NCBI RefSeq assembly: GCF_030530965.1
Contig: NZ_JAUMTY010000025.1
Location: 15,479 to 29,282 of the forward strand
Reading direction: 5' to 3'
Origin: Corynebacterium sp.
GTDB taxonomy: Bacteria > Actinomycetota > Actinomycetes > Mycobacteriales > Mycobacteriaceae
DNA: 13,804 nucleotides
Under the pieces are notes generated by a model. It searched no databases. It was not told the DNA's origin and saw nothing but the letters and a program-made list of their open reading frames with translations. Positions 1 through 7,008 of the stretch are shown in pieces. Within the stretch, counting starts at the first letter, position 1. Each line of letters starts with the position of its first letter. The position numbers and the translations under genes were made by a program.

Positions 1-1869
1 AAGGATTGGACTCCGCCGGCGATTGATGCCGAGTCCGCGCCCGAGAATGAACAGATCATTCTCGATTCCAATGTCCTGGCCGAGGGGGCGGAGTTCTTTT
101 CGCTCGGTGCGTCGAGTGTTTCGGTGGACGGAAATTACTTGGCGTATTCCACAGATACGACGGGTGATGAGCGGTTTGACCTGCGCATTAAGGATCTCCG
201 GACAGGTGAGCTTCTCGACGATGCCATCGACGGCATCGGGTATGGAGCCACCTGGGTCGGTTCGGAGTGGTTATTTTATGAGCGTGTTGACGATTCCTGG
301 CGCCCGAACGAGGTCTGGCGCCACCGTATCGGCACCCCAACGGACCAGGACGTATGCATTTTCCGTGAGGACGACGAGCGCTTCTGGGTCGGGTGCGGAA
401 CAACCCGCTCAGAGAAGTACCTTTTTGTCGAAGTCGGATCCAAAGTCACCTCCGAAGTCTGGTTCCTGGACCTGGGGGTCACTGGTGACGGAGAGTCGAA
501 GACGGTTGACCCCGAGCGTGTGACGGGCGAATTGCAGTGCATCCTGCCACGGCATACGGGCGTGCAATATGACGTTGATCATGCCGTTATCGGTGGGGAC
601 GACCGCTGGATCGTGCTGCATAACGCGCATGGCGTGGACTTTGAGCTCGGCATGGCCAGTGCCGCGCCGCTGACCAGCCTGGACGACCTGGACGTCGTGA
701 TCCCTCACAAGCAAGGCCGTCGCATCGAGGGGATGGATGTGTTCGCGCAGCACATGGTCGTGGGCTACCGCGAGAACGGCATTAACAAGTTGGGGCTTTT
801 CTCGTTTGCCTACGGCACCGTCGGGAATCTTGAACCTATCAATTTTGATGAGGAACTCTACAGCGCCGGTACCGGGGGAAATGCGGAGTGGGAGTCCCCG
901 TATATCCGCATGGCCTATGAGTCCTTTGTGACGCCCGGCCTGGTTTTTGACTACGACCTGGCGACGGGTGAACGGTTGGTGCGCAAGCAGCGGATCGTGA
1001 AGGGCGGATATGACCCGTCTGACTACGTCGCACGCCGGATGTGGACGACAGCCCGGGACGGTGCGAGAGTTCCCGTCTCCTTGATTTATCGAGCAGATCT
1101 TGAAGCGAAGACAGATTCCGACGGTCTCCCCACCGACGGCCCTCATCCGACGATTCTCTATGGCTACGGATCATATGAAGCGTCGATGGACCCCGCATTT
1201 TCGATCGCGCGACTGTCGTTACTCGATAGGGGCATCGTGTTCGCCATCGCGCATGTCCGAGGTGGCGGAGAGATGGGCCGATCCTGGTACGACAACGGCA
1301 AAACGCTGGCCAAGAAGAACACGTTCTACGACTTCATTGACGTTGCTGATGACTTGATCAGCCGGAATGTGACCGACAACAAACACATGGTTGCGCTCGG
1401 GGGATCGGCCGGCGGACTGTTGATGGGGGCCGTCGCCAATATGGCGGGGGACCGGTTCTCTGGGATCGAAGCCGTCGTCCCGTTCGTGGATCCCTTGACG
1501 TCGATCCTGATGCCGGAGCTTCCGTTGACCGTGATCGAATGGGATGAGTGGGGTGACCCCCTCCACGATCCCGAGGTGTACGACTACATGGCGTCATATG
1601 CTCCGTATGACAACGTGTCGGCCGACAACACGTATCCGCCGATTCTCGCGTTGACCAGCCTGAACGATACGCGAGTGCTGTACGTGGAACCCGCCAAGTG
1701 GGTTGCGAAGATTCGCGCGACCATTCCAGGGGCCGACGTCTGTCTGAAAACCGAGATGATCGCGGGCCACGGAGGTGTGTCCGGCCGCTATGAGCAGTGG
1801 AAACAGACCGCATTTGAGTATGCCTGGATGATTCGCCGCGCCGGCGTCGCCGAGGATGCAGCCGTGTAA
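1..1869 (+). CDS. ptrB: Oligopeptidase B, S9A serine peptidase (5' end outside window)
   Basis: This is the 3' part of a prolyl-oligopeptidase-family serine peptidase. The frame is open from base 1, so the true start lies upstream and the GTG at 124 is an internal Val codon. The N-terminal part (about residues 1-330 of the visible 622) reads as the beta-propeller, with the family-typical AYSTDTTGDERF stretch. The C-terminal part is the alpha/beta hydrolase domain. The catalytic triad is visible: Ser in GGSAGG (codon 1405-1407), Asp in LNDTRV (codon 1666-1668) and His in AGHGG (codon 1768-1770). Oligopeptidase B cleaves short peptides after Arg or Lys in the cytoplasm, with the propeller excluding folded proteins. 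No frameshift or missing catalytic residue is seen. The gene converges on the TetR gene with only 6 bp between the stop codons. Family assignment is firm; the basic-residue specificity is inferred from overall similarity to oligopeptidase B. Confidence 0.92.
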   Translation, partial: KDWTPPAIDAESAPENEQIILDSNVLAEGAEFFSLGASSVSVDGNYLAYSTDTTGDERFDLRIKDLRTGELLDDAIDGIGYGATWVGSEWLFYERVDDSWRPNEVWRHRIGTPTDQDVCIFREDDERFWVGCGTTRSEKYLFVEVGSKVTSEVWFLDLGVTGDGESKTVDPERVTGELQCILPRHTGVQYDVDHAVIGGDDRWIVLHNAHGVDFELGMASAAPLTSLDDLDVVIPHKQGRRIEGMDVFAQHMVVGYRENGINKLGLFSFAYGTVGNLEPINFDEELYSAGTGGNAEWESPYIRMAYESFVTPGLVFDYDLATGERLVRKQRIVKGGYDPSDYVARRMWTTARDGARVPVSLIYRADLEAKTDSDGLPTDGPHPTILYGYGSYEASMDPAFSIARLSLLDRGIVFAIAHVRGGGEMGRSWYDNGKTLAKKNTFYDFIDVADDLISRNVTDNKHMVALGGSAGGLLMGAVANMAGDRFSGIEAVVPFVDPLTSILMPELPLTVIEWDEWGDPLHDPEVYDYMASYAPYDNVSADNTYPPILALTSLNDTRVLYVEPAKWVAKIRATIPGADVCLKTEMIAGHGGVSGRYEQWKQTAFEYAWMIRRAGVAEDAAV

Positions 1870-1875
1870 ACCCTG

Positions 1876-2496
1876 TCACTCTCGAAATTGAGCTGCGCCA
1901 TGGCTGAGCAACTGTGTGCTGAGCGTGACCAGCTCATCGAGGGGCATCGTTTTACCATCGGCAATCCACTGGCGGTACATGTCCAATGTGCCGGCTACGA
2001 GAAAAGTATTGATGGTGTTTTGCTCTTCACGGGACAGATGCGCATACGGATTATGCCGTGCCCGGTTGTGAACAAGATTCATATGGAAGAAACGCTCGGC
2101 ATAGTGCCGATATTCGGGGGACACCACGAGCTGTTCGAATAAAGGCCCTTGCCGCGTGGCGAAGTCGAAAAATACGCGGTTGATGTCGGCGATAGTCATT
2201 GTTGGAGGAATTGAATCAATAGTATCTGCATAGTCTTGCTTCATTGATTCCAATTCCTCGCGGAAGAGTTCCTCCACCGAGTTGTAATGCAAGTAAAAGG
2301 TTTTCCGGTGAATATTTGCGCGCCGGGTAATTTCCGCAACAGTAATTCGATGCGGAGGTTTTTCGCAGACGAGCTCTTCTAAAGCGCGATGGATAGCCGC
2401 TTGAGTTTTGGCAACACGACGATCGACACGGCCCTGGGGACGGCCCTGCTCTGTAGAGCTGTCAAGCGAATCGTCGCGTTCGGCAGTGTTGGTCAT
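1876..2496 (-). CDS. TetR/AcrR-family transcriptional regulator
   Basis: A 206-residue DNA-binding repressor-type protein. The N-terminus is polar (about residues 1-25). The TetR helix-turn-helix covers about 30-75, with the recognisable ITVAEITRRANIHRKTFYLHY segment at about 51-71. The rest is a helical ligand and dimerisation domain with no recognised ligand signature. The ATG at 2496 is chosen because a GGAGG lies 5 bases upstream on the minus strand and the protein then has normal TetR length. The frame stays open to 2637, but that extension is not TetR-like and would overlap the divergent gene. The gene is divergent from the carboxymuconolactone decarboxylase-like/cupin operon, and a strong inverted repeat sits between them. 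It probably represses both itself and that operon, which is inference from arrangement. Confidence 0.9.
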   Translation of the reverse strand: MTNTAERDDSLDSSTEQGRPQGRVDRRVAKTQAAIHRALEELVCEKPPHRITVAEITRRANIHRKTFYLHYNSVEELFREELESMKQDYADTIDSIPPTMTIADINRVFFDFATRQGPLFEQLVVSPEYRHYAERFFHMNLVHNRARHNPYAHLSREEQNTINTFLVAGTLDMYRQWIADGKTMPLDELVTLSTQLLSHGAAQFRE

Positions 2497-2520
2497 CGTG
2501 CCTCCATCATCGCCAGGTGG

Positions 2521-2553
2521 ATAATCACCACTTCGGCATAGAGTGTTGATTAT
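2521..2553. promoter_or_regulatory. Inverted repeat, candidate TetR operator
   Basis: ATAATCACCACT (2521-2532) and AGTGTTGATTAT (2542-2553) are inverted copies matching at 11 of 12 positions around a 9-bp spacer. The repeat is 24 bp upstream of the regulator's ATG and 82 bp upstream of the divergent operon's ATG, where a shared operator would be expected. Binding by the adjacent TetR protein is inferred. Confidence 0.6.
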
Positions 2554-2578
2554 TCGACAATTACACCCTTTCTGTTCA

Positions 2579-2606
2579 TTGTGCATGAGGGGTCTTCGTG
2601 TAAATA
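2579..2606 (+). promoter_or_regulatory. Candidate promoter of the CMD-like/cupin operon
   Basis: A possible -35 TTGTGC (2579-2584) is separated by 16 bp from a possible -10 TAAATA (2601-2606), about 30 bp before the ATG at 2636. Matches to consensus are only partial, so this is a tentative placement. Confidence 0.25.
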
Positions 2607-2635
2607 TGACTGGCACCACGTGATAGGAGGTCACC

Positions 2636-3466
2636 ATGTCAGCTTCACAACCAGATGCAGACGAACAGCCAGATCCACGTCATACCGATCGATCCATACC
2701 GGACGTCTTTCGTGAAGTCTTCGACCACGACTATTCGCCACTGGGTTCCTCAGCACGGGTGGGCGACGAGTTTAACCAGATCACCGACCGGTTTGCCTTT
2801 GGTGAGATGTGGCCTGTCAGTGGACTCGATGACCGACGCAAGATCTTGGTCAGTGTGACGTGCGTGGCGGCGAGTGGTGGCGGTGAACTATCCGCATTAT
2901 TGCAGGCAGGCCTTCATCTAGGTGTTGCAGCGGAAGGGCTACAGGAAGTTTTCCACCAAATAGCGCCCTACGTTGGAATCAGCCGCGCCCGCCACGGACT
3001 ACAGGAACTAGACAAACTCGTCGACGCTCCCGTCGACATCCAATCGACAGTGACCGAGGACGACCGCCTGGCCAAGGGAATTGCCGCGCAGAAAGCAATG
3101 TTTGGCGACGGAATCGACGCAATGCGTGAGAATGCACCCGAGGATGAAGGTTTCATCCAAGATGCTTTGTCAGCCTATTGTTTCGGTGATACGTACACTC
3201 GGAAAGCGCTAAGTCTTGCTGACCGGGAATTGTTGACGTGGGTGGCCATCATTTCCTTGGGCGGCTGTGATCCGCAAGCTCGGGCCCATGTTTCGGGGAA
3301 CCTCGCAGTGGGGAATGATCGCGCAATTCTCTTGGGTGCTCTGGCGGTTTGCGTGCCCTGGGTTGGTTTCCCGCGGAGCCTTAATGCCTTGGCTGCGATT
3401 AATAGCCAGACGAAAAGTGACGTTGCAGAAGACAAAACTGCAGAAAAAGACGATAAGGAGTCGTAA
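2636..3466 (+). CDS. Carboxymuconolactone decarboxylase-like protein with two CMD repeats
   Basis: A 276-residue soluble protein with two copies of the CMD/AhpD-like helical fold, at about residues 40-130 and 155-258. The second copy has the family signature LGGCDPQARAHVSGNLAVG, with Cys211 and His218. Gln214 stands where AhpD peroxidoreductases carry the second Cys of their CxxC-x3-H motif, so a disulfide-based AhpD reaction is unlikely. The C-terminal tail of about 18 residues is charged and looks disordered. AGGAGG (2625-2630) lies 5 bases before the ATG. The gene is co-transcribed with the cupin gene two bases downstream and is divergent from a TetR regulator. CMD proteins range from gamma-carboxymuconolactone decarboxylases to oxidative-stress proteins. 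No catechol-pathway genes are present, so the substrate is unknown. The family is secure, the function is not. Confidence 0.85.
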   Translation: MSASQPDADEQPDPRHTDRSIPDVFREVFDHDYSPLGSSARVGDEFNQITDRFAFGEMWPVSGLDDRRKILVSVTCVAASGGGELSALLQAGLHLGVAAEGLQEVFHQIAPYVGISRARHGLQELDKLVDAPVDIQSTVTEDDRLAKGIAAQKAMFGDGIDAMRENAPEDEGFIQDALSAYCFGDTYTRKALSLADRELLTWVAIISLGGCDPQARAHVSGNLAVGNDRAILLGALAVCVPWVGFPRSLNALAAINSQTKSDVAEDKTAEKDDKES

Positions 3467-3468
3467 AC

Positions 3469-3909
3469 ATGAAAATCACGAGTAAAGATGAATTCGATAA
3501 AGTCAATAAGTTTGGCACAGGCGAATCCAACGATGCATTTGCCGAATACTTCGTCGGGAAGTCATTTTTACAACCCATCGCCCAGCTTGATGAGGCGGGC
3601 TTGGGGATCGCCAATGTGACCTTTGAACCCGGATGCAGGAATAACTGGCATATCCACCACGCCCGTCGCGGCGGTGGCCAGATCTTGATGTGCACCGCGG
3701 GAGAAGGCTGGTACCAGGAAGAGGGCAAGGCCCCCGTCAGCATGACGGAAGGTTCCACAGTGGTCATTCCGCCGAATGTGAAGCATTGGCACGGCGCTAA
3801 GGCGGATAGCTGGTTTTCCCATATCGCTATCTCGGTGCCTGGGGAAGAGACCAGCAACGAGTGGCTGGAGCCCGTCTCGGACGAGGACTATCAATCCCTC
3901 ACGTCGTAG
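3469..3909 (+). CDS. Small single-domain cupin protein
   Basis: A 146-residue protein with one cupin beta-barrel. Probable metal ligands are His61 and His63 in WHIHH, Gln71 in the GGGQILM segment, and a His in motif 2 (IPPNVKHWHGA, His106 or His108). Length and motif order match the small cupins often found beside CMD-family genes. AAGGAG (3455-3460) lies within the end of the upstream gene, 8 bases before the ATG, and only two bases separate the genes, so translation is probably coupled. The pair may act on one small molecule, for example a hydroxy- or oxo-acid or a reactive carbonyl, under control of the neighbouring TetR protein. That is inference from context; no substrate-defining residue is recognised. 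Confidence 0.85.
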   Translation: MKITSKDEFDKVNKFGTGESNDAFAEYFVGKSFLQPIAQLDEAGLGIANVTFEPGCRNNWHIHHARRGGGQILMCTAGEGWYQEEGKAPVSMTEGSTVVIPPNVKHWHGAKADSWFSHIAISVPGEETSNEWLEPVSDEDYQSLTS

Positions 3910-3930
3910 CGGCCGGGTGTTCTGGTTCGG

Positions 3931-3957
3931 GGGTAATCTTTTCGATAATGATTACCC
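3931..3957. promoter_or_regulatory. Inverted repeat around a -10-like hexamer, upstream of the DctA gene
   Basis: GGGTAATC (3931-3938) and GATTACCC (3950-3957) are perfect inverted copies with an 11-bp spacer. GATAAT (3944-3949) inside the spacer resembles a -10 element. An outer GCCGGG (3912-3917) and CCCGGC (3969-3974) pair could extend a hairpin. No T-tract follows, so an operator or promoter role for the downstream transporter is preferred over a terminator. Confidence 0.4.
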
Positions 3958-3990
3958 ACACAGGGGAGCCCGGCTGTAGCATCTCAGCTC

Positions 3991-5406
3991 ATGAGCTCCT
4001 CTCCAGTTCGGATCGTCGAACCCAAAAAAGAGAAAAAAGATAAGTCCCACTGGCTTTATATCTCTGTCATTGTTGCCGTTCTCGCGGGCGTCGTTCTGGG
4101 GCTGGTTGCTCCAGACGTGGCGGTCAAATTCGAGTTATTAGGAAAACTCTTTGTCGCGTTGATCAAAATGATGATCGCGCCCGTTATTTTCTGCACGATC
4201 GTGCTGGGGATCGGCTCCGTTCGAGCAGCAGCATCGGTCGGTCGGGCCGGCGCAATTTCGCTCGTGTATTTCATCGTCATGTCGACGTTCGCCCTGGCCA
4301 TCGGCCTCGTCGTCGGCAATATCGTTAAACCCGGGTCTAGCCTGGCTATGCCAGAGGCTGGGTCGGGAATGTCGTTTGTCGATAACAATAAAGAAGCCGC
4401 TCATGGGCTGAGCGGGTTCGTTATGTCCGTTATCCCGGATACGTTATTCTCCTCGCTGACCAGCGGTTCTGTTCTTCAGGCCTTGTTTATTGCTCTCCTG
4501 TGTGGCTTTGCTATTCAGTCGATGGGCAAAGCGGGGGAGCCTTTATTATCCGCCATTGCTCAGGTTCAAAAGCTTGTTTTTAAAGTTCTGATGATGGTTC
4601 TGTGGACAGCCCCTATCGGTGCTTTCGGCGCCATTTCCTGGGTTGTGGGGTCCACCGGCTTCGACGCGGTCAAGCAGCTCGTTTTGTTGATGCTCTGCTT
4701 CTATGTCACCTGCGTGATTTTCATTTTCGGCGTATTAGGTCTGGTTCTCTATGCCTTTACTCGTTTCAATATCTTCAAGTTGGTGAAGTATTTAGCCCGC
4801 GAGTATCTCCTCATTTTCGCGACGTCGTCGTCAGAGTCCGCGCTGCCCACGTTGATTCGCAAAATGGAGCACGTGGGTGTTGATAAATCAACCGTGGGTA
4901 TCGTCGTTCCAACCGGTTATTCGTTCAATTTGGATGGCACCGCAATTTATCTCACGATGGCGTCGATTTTTATTTCCGACGCTATGCACAAACCCCTTAA
5001 CTTGGGTGAGCAAATTGGGCTCTTGGTGTTCATGATGATTGCGTCCAAGGGGGCCGCTGGTGTTTCCGGTGCCGGACTAGCAACCCTGGCTGGTGGACTC
5101 CAGGCTCACCGGGCTGAGCTGTTGGATGGCGTCGGAATCATCGCTGGTATCGATCGCTTCATGTCTGAAGCAAGGGCTTTGACGAACTTCGCCGGTAACT
5201 CCGTGGCGACGCTGGTTGTGGGCGTCTGGACCCACACGGTCGATAGAAATCGTGTTAATGCCGTGTTGTCCGGTGAGATTCCGTACGTGGAGACTCCGGA
5301 AGATATGGAGTCGGACGTGAACCTGCGTAATCCTTCCGTGAAGAACCCCGCCGACAAACTTCAGCCCACGCCTCGGGTGGATGTCGACGAGTATCAGCGC
5401 ACCTAA
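3991..5406 (+). CDS. dctA: DctA-type dicarboxylate/amino acid:cation symporter (DAACS family)
   Basis: A 471-residue integral membrane carrier of the glutamate/dicarboxylate:cation symporter family. The cytoplasmic N-terminus is Lys-rich (about residues 1-22). Many hydrophobic segments and the re-entrant-loop motifs of the family follow: SSSESALPTL (Ser-rich hairpin 1), SFNLDGTAIY (the substrate and cation-binding NxDGT motif) and SKGAAGVSGAG (hairpin 2). GIDRFMSEARALTNFAGN near the end contains the Arg and Asn typical of C4-dicarboxylate carriers, so uptake of succinate, fumarate or malate is the likely role. The C-terminal tail of about 50 residues is polar. The ATG at 3991 has no good Shine-Dalgarno (nearest GGGGAG about 22 bases away) but gives the expected N-terminus. 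An inverted repeat with a -10-like hexamer precedes the gene. The exact substrate is inferred. Confidence 0.88.
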   Translation: MSSSPVRIVEPKKEKKDKSHWLYISVIVAVLAGVVLGLVAPDVAVKFELLGKLFVALIKMMIAPVIFCTIVLGIGSVRAAASVGRAGAISLVYFIVMSTFALAIGLVVGNIVKPGSSLAMPEAGSGMSFVDNNKEAAHGLSGFVMSVIPDTLFSSLTSGSVLQALFIALLCGFAIQSMGKAGEPLLSAIAQVQKLVFKVLMMVLWTAPIGAFGAISWVVGSTGFDAVKQLVLLMLCFYVTCVIFIFGVLGLVLYAFTRFNIFKLVKYLAREYLLIFATSSSESALPTLIRKMEHVGVDKSTVGIVVPTGYSFNLDGTAIYLTMASIFISDAMHKPLNLGEQIGLLVFMMIASKGAAGVSGAGLATLAGGLQAHRAELLDGVGIIAGIDRFMSEARALTNFAGNSVATLVVGVWTHTVDRNRVNAVLSGEIPYVETPEDMESDVNLRNPSVKNPADKLQPTPRVDVDEYQRT

Positions 5407-5429
5407 ATACACCTAAATACGCCCAAATA
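5400..5429. repeat. Three tandem 10-bp units at the dctA stop codon
   Basis: Units cacctaaata (5400-5409), cacctaaata (5410-5419) and cgcccaaata (5420-5429) follow each other directly. The first two are identical and the third differs at two positions. The first unit contains the dctA stop codon, and each unit has an A/T-rich half one helical turn from the next. Function is unknown. Confidence 0.7.
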
Positions 5430-5444
5430 TTTCTAGATATTCTG

Positions 5445-5469
5445 CCCCCAGACACGCGTACTCTGGGGG
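5445..5469 (+). promoter_or_regulatory. Hairpin abutting the peroxidase start codon; possible leaderless promoter
   Basis: CCCCCAGA (5445-5452) and TCTGGGGG (5462-5469) form a perfect 8-bp stem with a 9-nt loop, ending one base before the ATG at 5471. There is no T-tract after it. TACTCT at 5459-5464 sits exactly 7 bases before the ATG, where a -10 element would lie if transcription began at the start codon. The element could be a terminator of dctA, an operator, or both. Confidence 0.4.
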
Positions 5470-5470
5470 T

Positions 5471-5959
5471 ATGAGTATTTATGACACCCCAGTAACGACG
5501 ATCGACGGTAAAGAAACAACGTTGCGCTCGTGGGAAGGCCACGTTCTTTTAATTGTGAACGTCGCTAGCGAATGCGGTTTTACACCGCAATATGAAGCTC
5601 TCGAGCACATTTTCGAGGAATACGCGGCGCGGGGCTTCTTCGTCATCGGCGTTCCCTGCAACCAGTTCGGTGAGCAAGAGCCCGGCTCGAATGAGGAGAT
5701 CAAGGAGTTCGCGTCGTCGAAATTTGGTGTGACATTCCCGCTTCTCAGCAAGACGGATGTCAATGGTGACAACGAGCACCCGCTCTACACCGAGTTGAAG
5801 AAAACCGCTGATAACAATGGCGAAGCGGGCGACGTGAAGTGGAACTTTGAGAAATTTGTTCTGTCGGATTCGGGGGAGGTTCTGGGCCGGTTCCGCAGCG
5901 ACGTCGACCCCGAAGACGATGCCCTTCTGGATCTAATTGAGGACAACCTCCCTCTCTAG
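5471..5959 (+). CDS. Thiol-dependent glutathione peroxidase family protein (mycothiol/thioredoxin peroxidase)
   Basis: A 162-residue cytoplasmic peroxidase of the GPx family that reduces hydroperoxides. The peroxidatic residue is Cys35 in NVASECGFTPQY rather than selenocysteine. The remaining active-site residues are visible: Gln69 in NQFGEQEP, and Trp124 and Asn125 in WNFEKF. Cys63 is the structural Cys of PCNQF. Many bacterial thiol GPx proteins have a second Cys in an EFC or YC motif before the GVTFP segment; here that site is Ala81. Actinobacteria lack glutathione, so mycothiol/mycoredoxin or thioredoxin is the likely reductant, and a homologue in Corynebacterium has been described as a mycothiol peroxidase. 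There is no Shine-Dalgarno at normal spacing: the G-run ends one base before the ATG. This fits leaderless translation. The purS gene follows 84 bp downstream. Confidence 0.9.
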   Translation: MSIYDTPVTTIDGKETTLRSWEGHVLLIVNVASECGFTPQYEALEHIFEEYAARGFFVIGVPCNQFGEQEPGSNEEIKEFASSKFGVTFPLLSKTDVNGDNEHPLYTELKKTADNNGEAGDVKWNFEKFVLSDSGEVLGRFRSDVDPEDDALLDLIEDNLPL

Positions 5960-6043
5960 CTGGCTTTTCAATTGGTTGAGTTCCCCAACTATTCGGTAAT
6001 GTTGTCGGTGGTGTAGTCAACTGACCTGATAGGGAGCGCCACT

Positions 6044-6337
6044 GTGGCTCGAGTTGTTGTCAATGTCATGCCGAAGACCGAGATTTTGGATCCGCAGGGG
6101 CAAGCGGTTCTGCGTGCGTTGGGGCGAATCGGGGTGAATGGGGTTCGCGACGTCCGCCAAGGCAAGCGGTTTGAGCTGGATGTCGACGGTTCAGTATCCG
6201 ACGAGGAGCTGGACCGGTTGGCATCGACGCTTTTGGCCAATACCGTCATCGAGGATTATGACGTCGTTGCCGAGCGTGCCGACGATTCCGACGCCACCCC
6301 CGTGACCTCGACCAGCGCGAACGAGGGGGCTAACTAA
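6044..6337 (+). CDS. purS: Phosphoribosylformylglycinamidine synthase subunit PurS
   Basis: A 97-residue small subunit of FGAM synthase, the fourth step of purine biosynthesis. PurS bridges the glutaminase PurQ and the synthetase PurL and helps pass ammonia between them. The family core (about residues 1-80) starts ARVVVNVMPKTEILDPQGQAV and includes VRQGKRFELDVDG. A polar Asp/Ser/Thr tail makes it about 15 residues longer than the usual 80-85. The start is GTG at 6044, with GGGAG (6032-6036) 7 bases upstream. The TAA stop shares its last A with the purQ ATG (TAATG), so translation is coupled. The 84-bp spacer upstream may hold the operon promoter, but no convincing pair of hexamers was found and no riboswitch is seen. 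Confidence 0.93.
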   Translation: MARVVVNVMPKTEILDPQGQAVLRALGRIGVNGVRDVRQGKRFELDVDGSVSDEELDRLASTLLANTVIEDYDVVAERADDSDATPVTSTSANEGAN

Positions 6338-7005
6338 TGCCACGTATTGGTGTGGTGACATTCCCCGGCACCCTCGATGACGGCGACGCTGCCCGCGCTG
6401 CCCGGCTGGGTGGCGCCGAGGTAGTGCATTTATGGCACGCCGACGCCGACCTGAAAGGCGTCGATGCTGTGATCGTGCCGGGCGGTTTTTCGTACGGTGA
6501 TTATCTCCGAGCGGGCGCTTTGGCAAGCTTGGCGCCGGTGATGGGTGAGGTCGTGCGACGAGCTCACCAGGGACTTCCCGTGCTAGGTATTTGCAACGGG
6601 TTCCAGATTTTGCAAGAGGCAGGCCTTCTTCCAGGAGCGTTAACCAGGAATAAGGGCCTGCATTTTCATTGTGTTGACACATACTTGCAGGTGGAGCGCA
6701 CGTCTACCCCGTGGACTGCCGGTTTCACGCAAGGCCAGAAAATTCTGGTGCCGGCTAAGCACGGTGAGGGCCGTTTCCAAGCGCCCGCGGAGACGATTTC
6801 TCAGTTGGAAGACGAAGGTCGCGTCGTCTTTCGATATACCGATAATTTCAATGGCTCAGTGAATGCGATTGCCGGGGTGTCCAGTGCCGACGGTCGTGTC
6901 GTCGGGCTCATGCCGCACCCGGAGCACGCGGTGGAATTGCTGACGGGGCCGTCAACGGATGGGTTGGGTTTGATTCATTCGGTTCTTGATTCGGTGGGAG
7001 TGTAA
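6337..7005 (+). CDS. purQ: Phosphoribosylformylglycinamidine synthase subunit PurQ (glutaminase)
   Basis: A 222-residue class I glutamine amidotransferase that releases ammonia from glutamine for FGAM synthesis. The triad is complete: nucleophile Cys86 in VLGICNGFQ, with His194 and Glu196 in MPHPEHAVE. The glycine-rich PGGFSYGDYLRAG loop (about 48-60) is typical of PurQ. Length is normal for the family. The start overlaps the purS stop by one base, and GAGGGGG (6323-6329) lies 7 bases upstream. The gene is followed directly by purL, so PurS, PurQ and PurL are made from one transcript as a multi-subunit FGAM synthase. Confidence 0.95.
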   Translation: MPRIGVVTFPGTLDDGDAARAARLGGAEVVHLWHADADLKGVDAVIVPGGFSYGDYLRAGALASLAPVMGEVVRRAHQGLPVLGICNGFQILQEAGLLPGALTRNKGLHFHCVDTYLQVERTSTPWTAGFTQGQKILVPAKHGEGRFQAPAETISQLEDEGRVVFRYTDNFNGSVNAIAGVSSADGRVVGLMPHPEHAVELLTGPSTDGLGLIHSVLDSVGV

Positions 7006-7008
7006 GTG

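Noticed and set aside
1870..1875. Terminator between the convergent oligopeptidase and TetR genes
   Set aside because: Only 6 bp separate the stop codons and no stem with a T-tract is seen on either strand at the junction.
1888..2142. Plus-strand ORF of 84 codons
   Set aside because: It is antisense to the TetR gene, has no recognisable domain or ribosome site, and mirrors the regulator's coding pattern.
2497..2637. Extension of the TetR frame to an ATG at 2637
   Set aside because: The added residues are not TetR-like, would cover the divergent promoter region and overlap the neighbouring start, and the inner ATG at 2496 has a good GGAGG.
3931..3957. Inverted repeat as an intrinsic terminator of the CMD-cupin operon
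   Set aside because: No T-tract follows the stem, and a -10-like hexamer lies in the loop, so an operator or promoter role fits better.
3944..3957. Fur/Zur-type box suggested by GATAATGATTA
   Set aside because: Only part of such a site matches, and the bases are explained by the GGGTAATC/GATTACCC repeat; a carrier of this type gives no metal context.
5400..5429. CRISPR-like or mobile-element repeat
   Set aside because: Units are only 10 bp, directly adjacent without spacers, and no cas gene or transposase is in the window.
5960..6043. Purine riboswitch or clear promoter ahead of purS
   Set aside because: The 84-bp spacer is too short for a riboswitch and shows only weak hexamer pairs, for example TTGAGT and TAATGT with 15-bp spacing.
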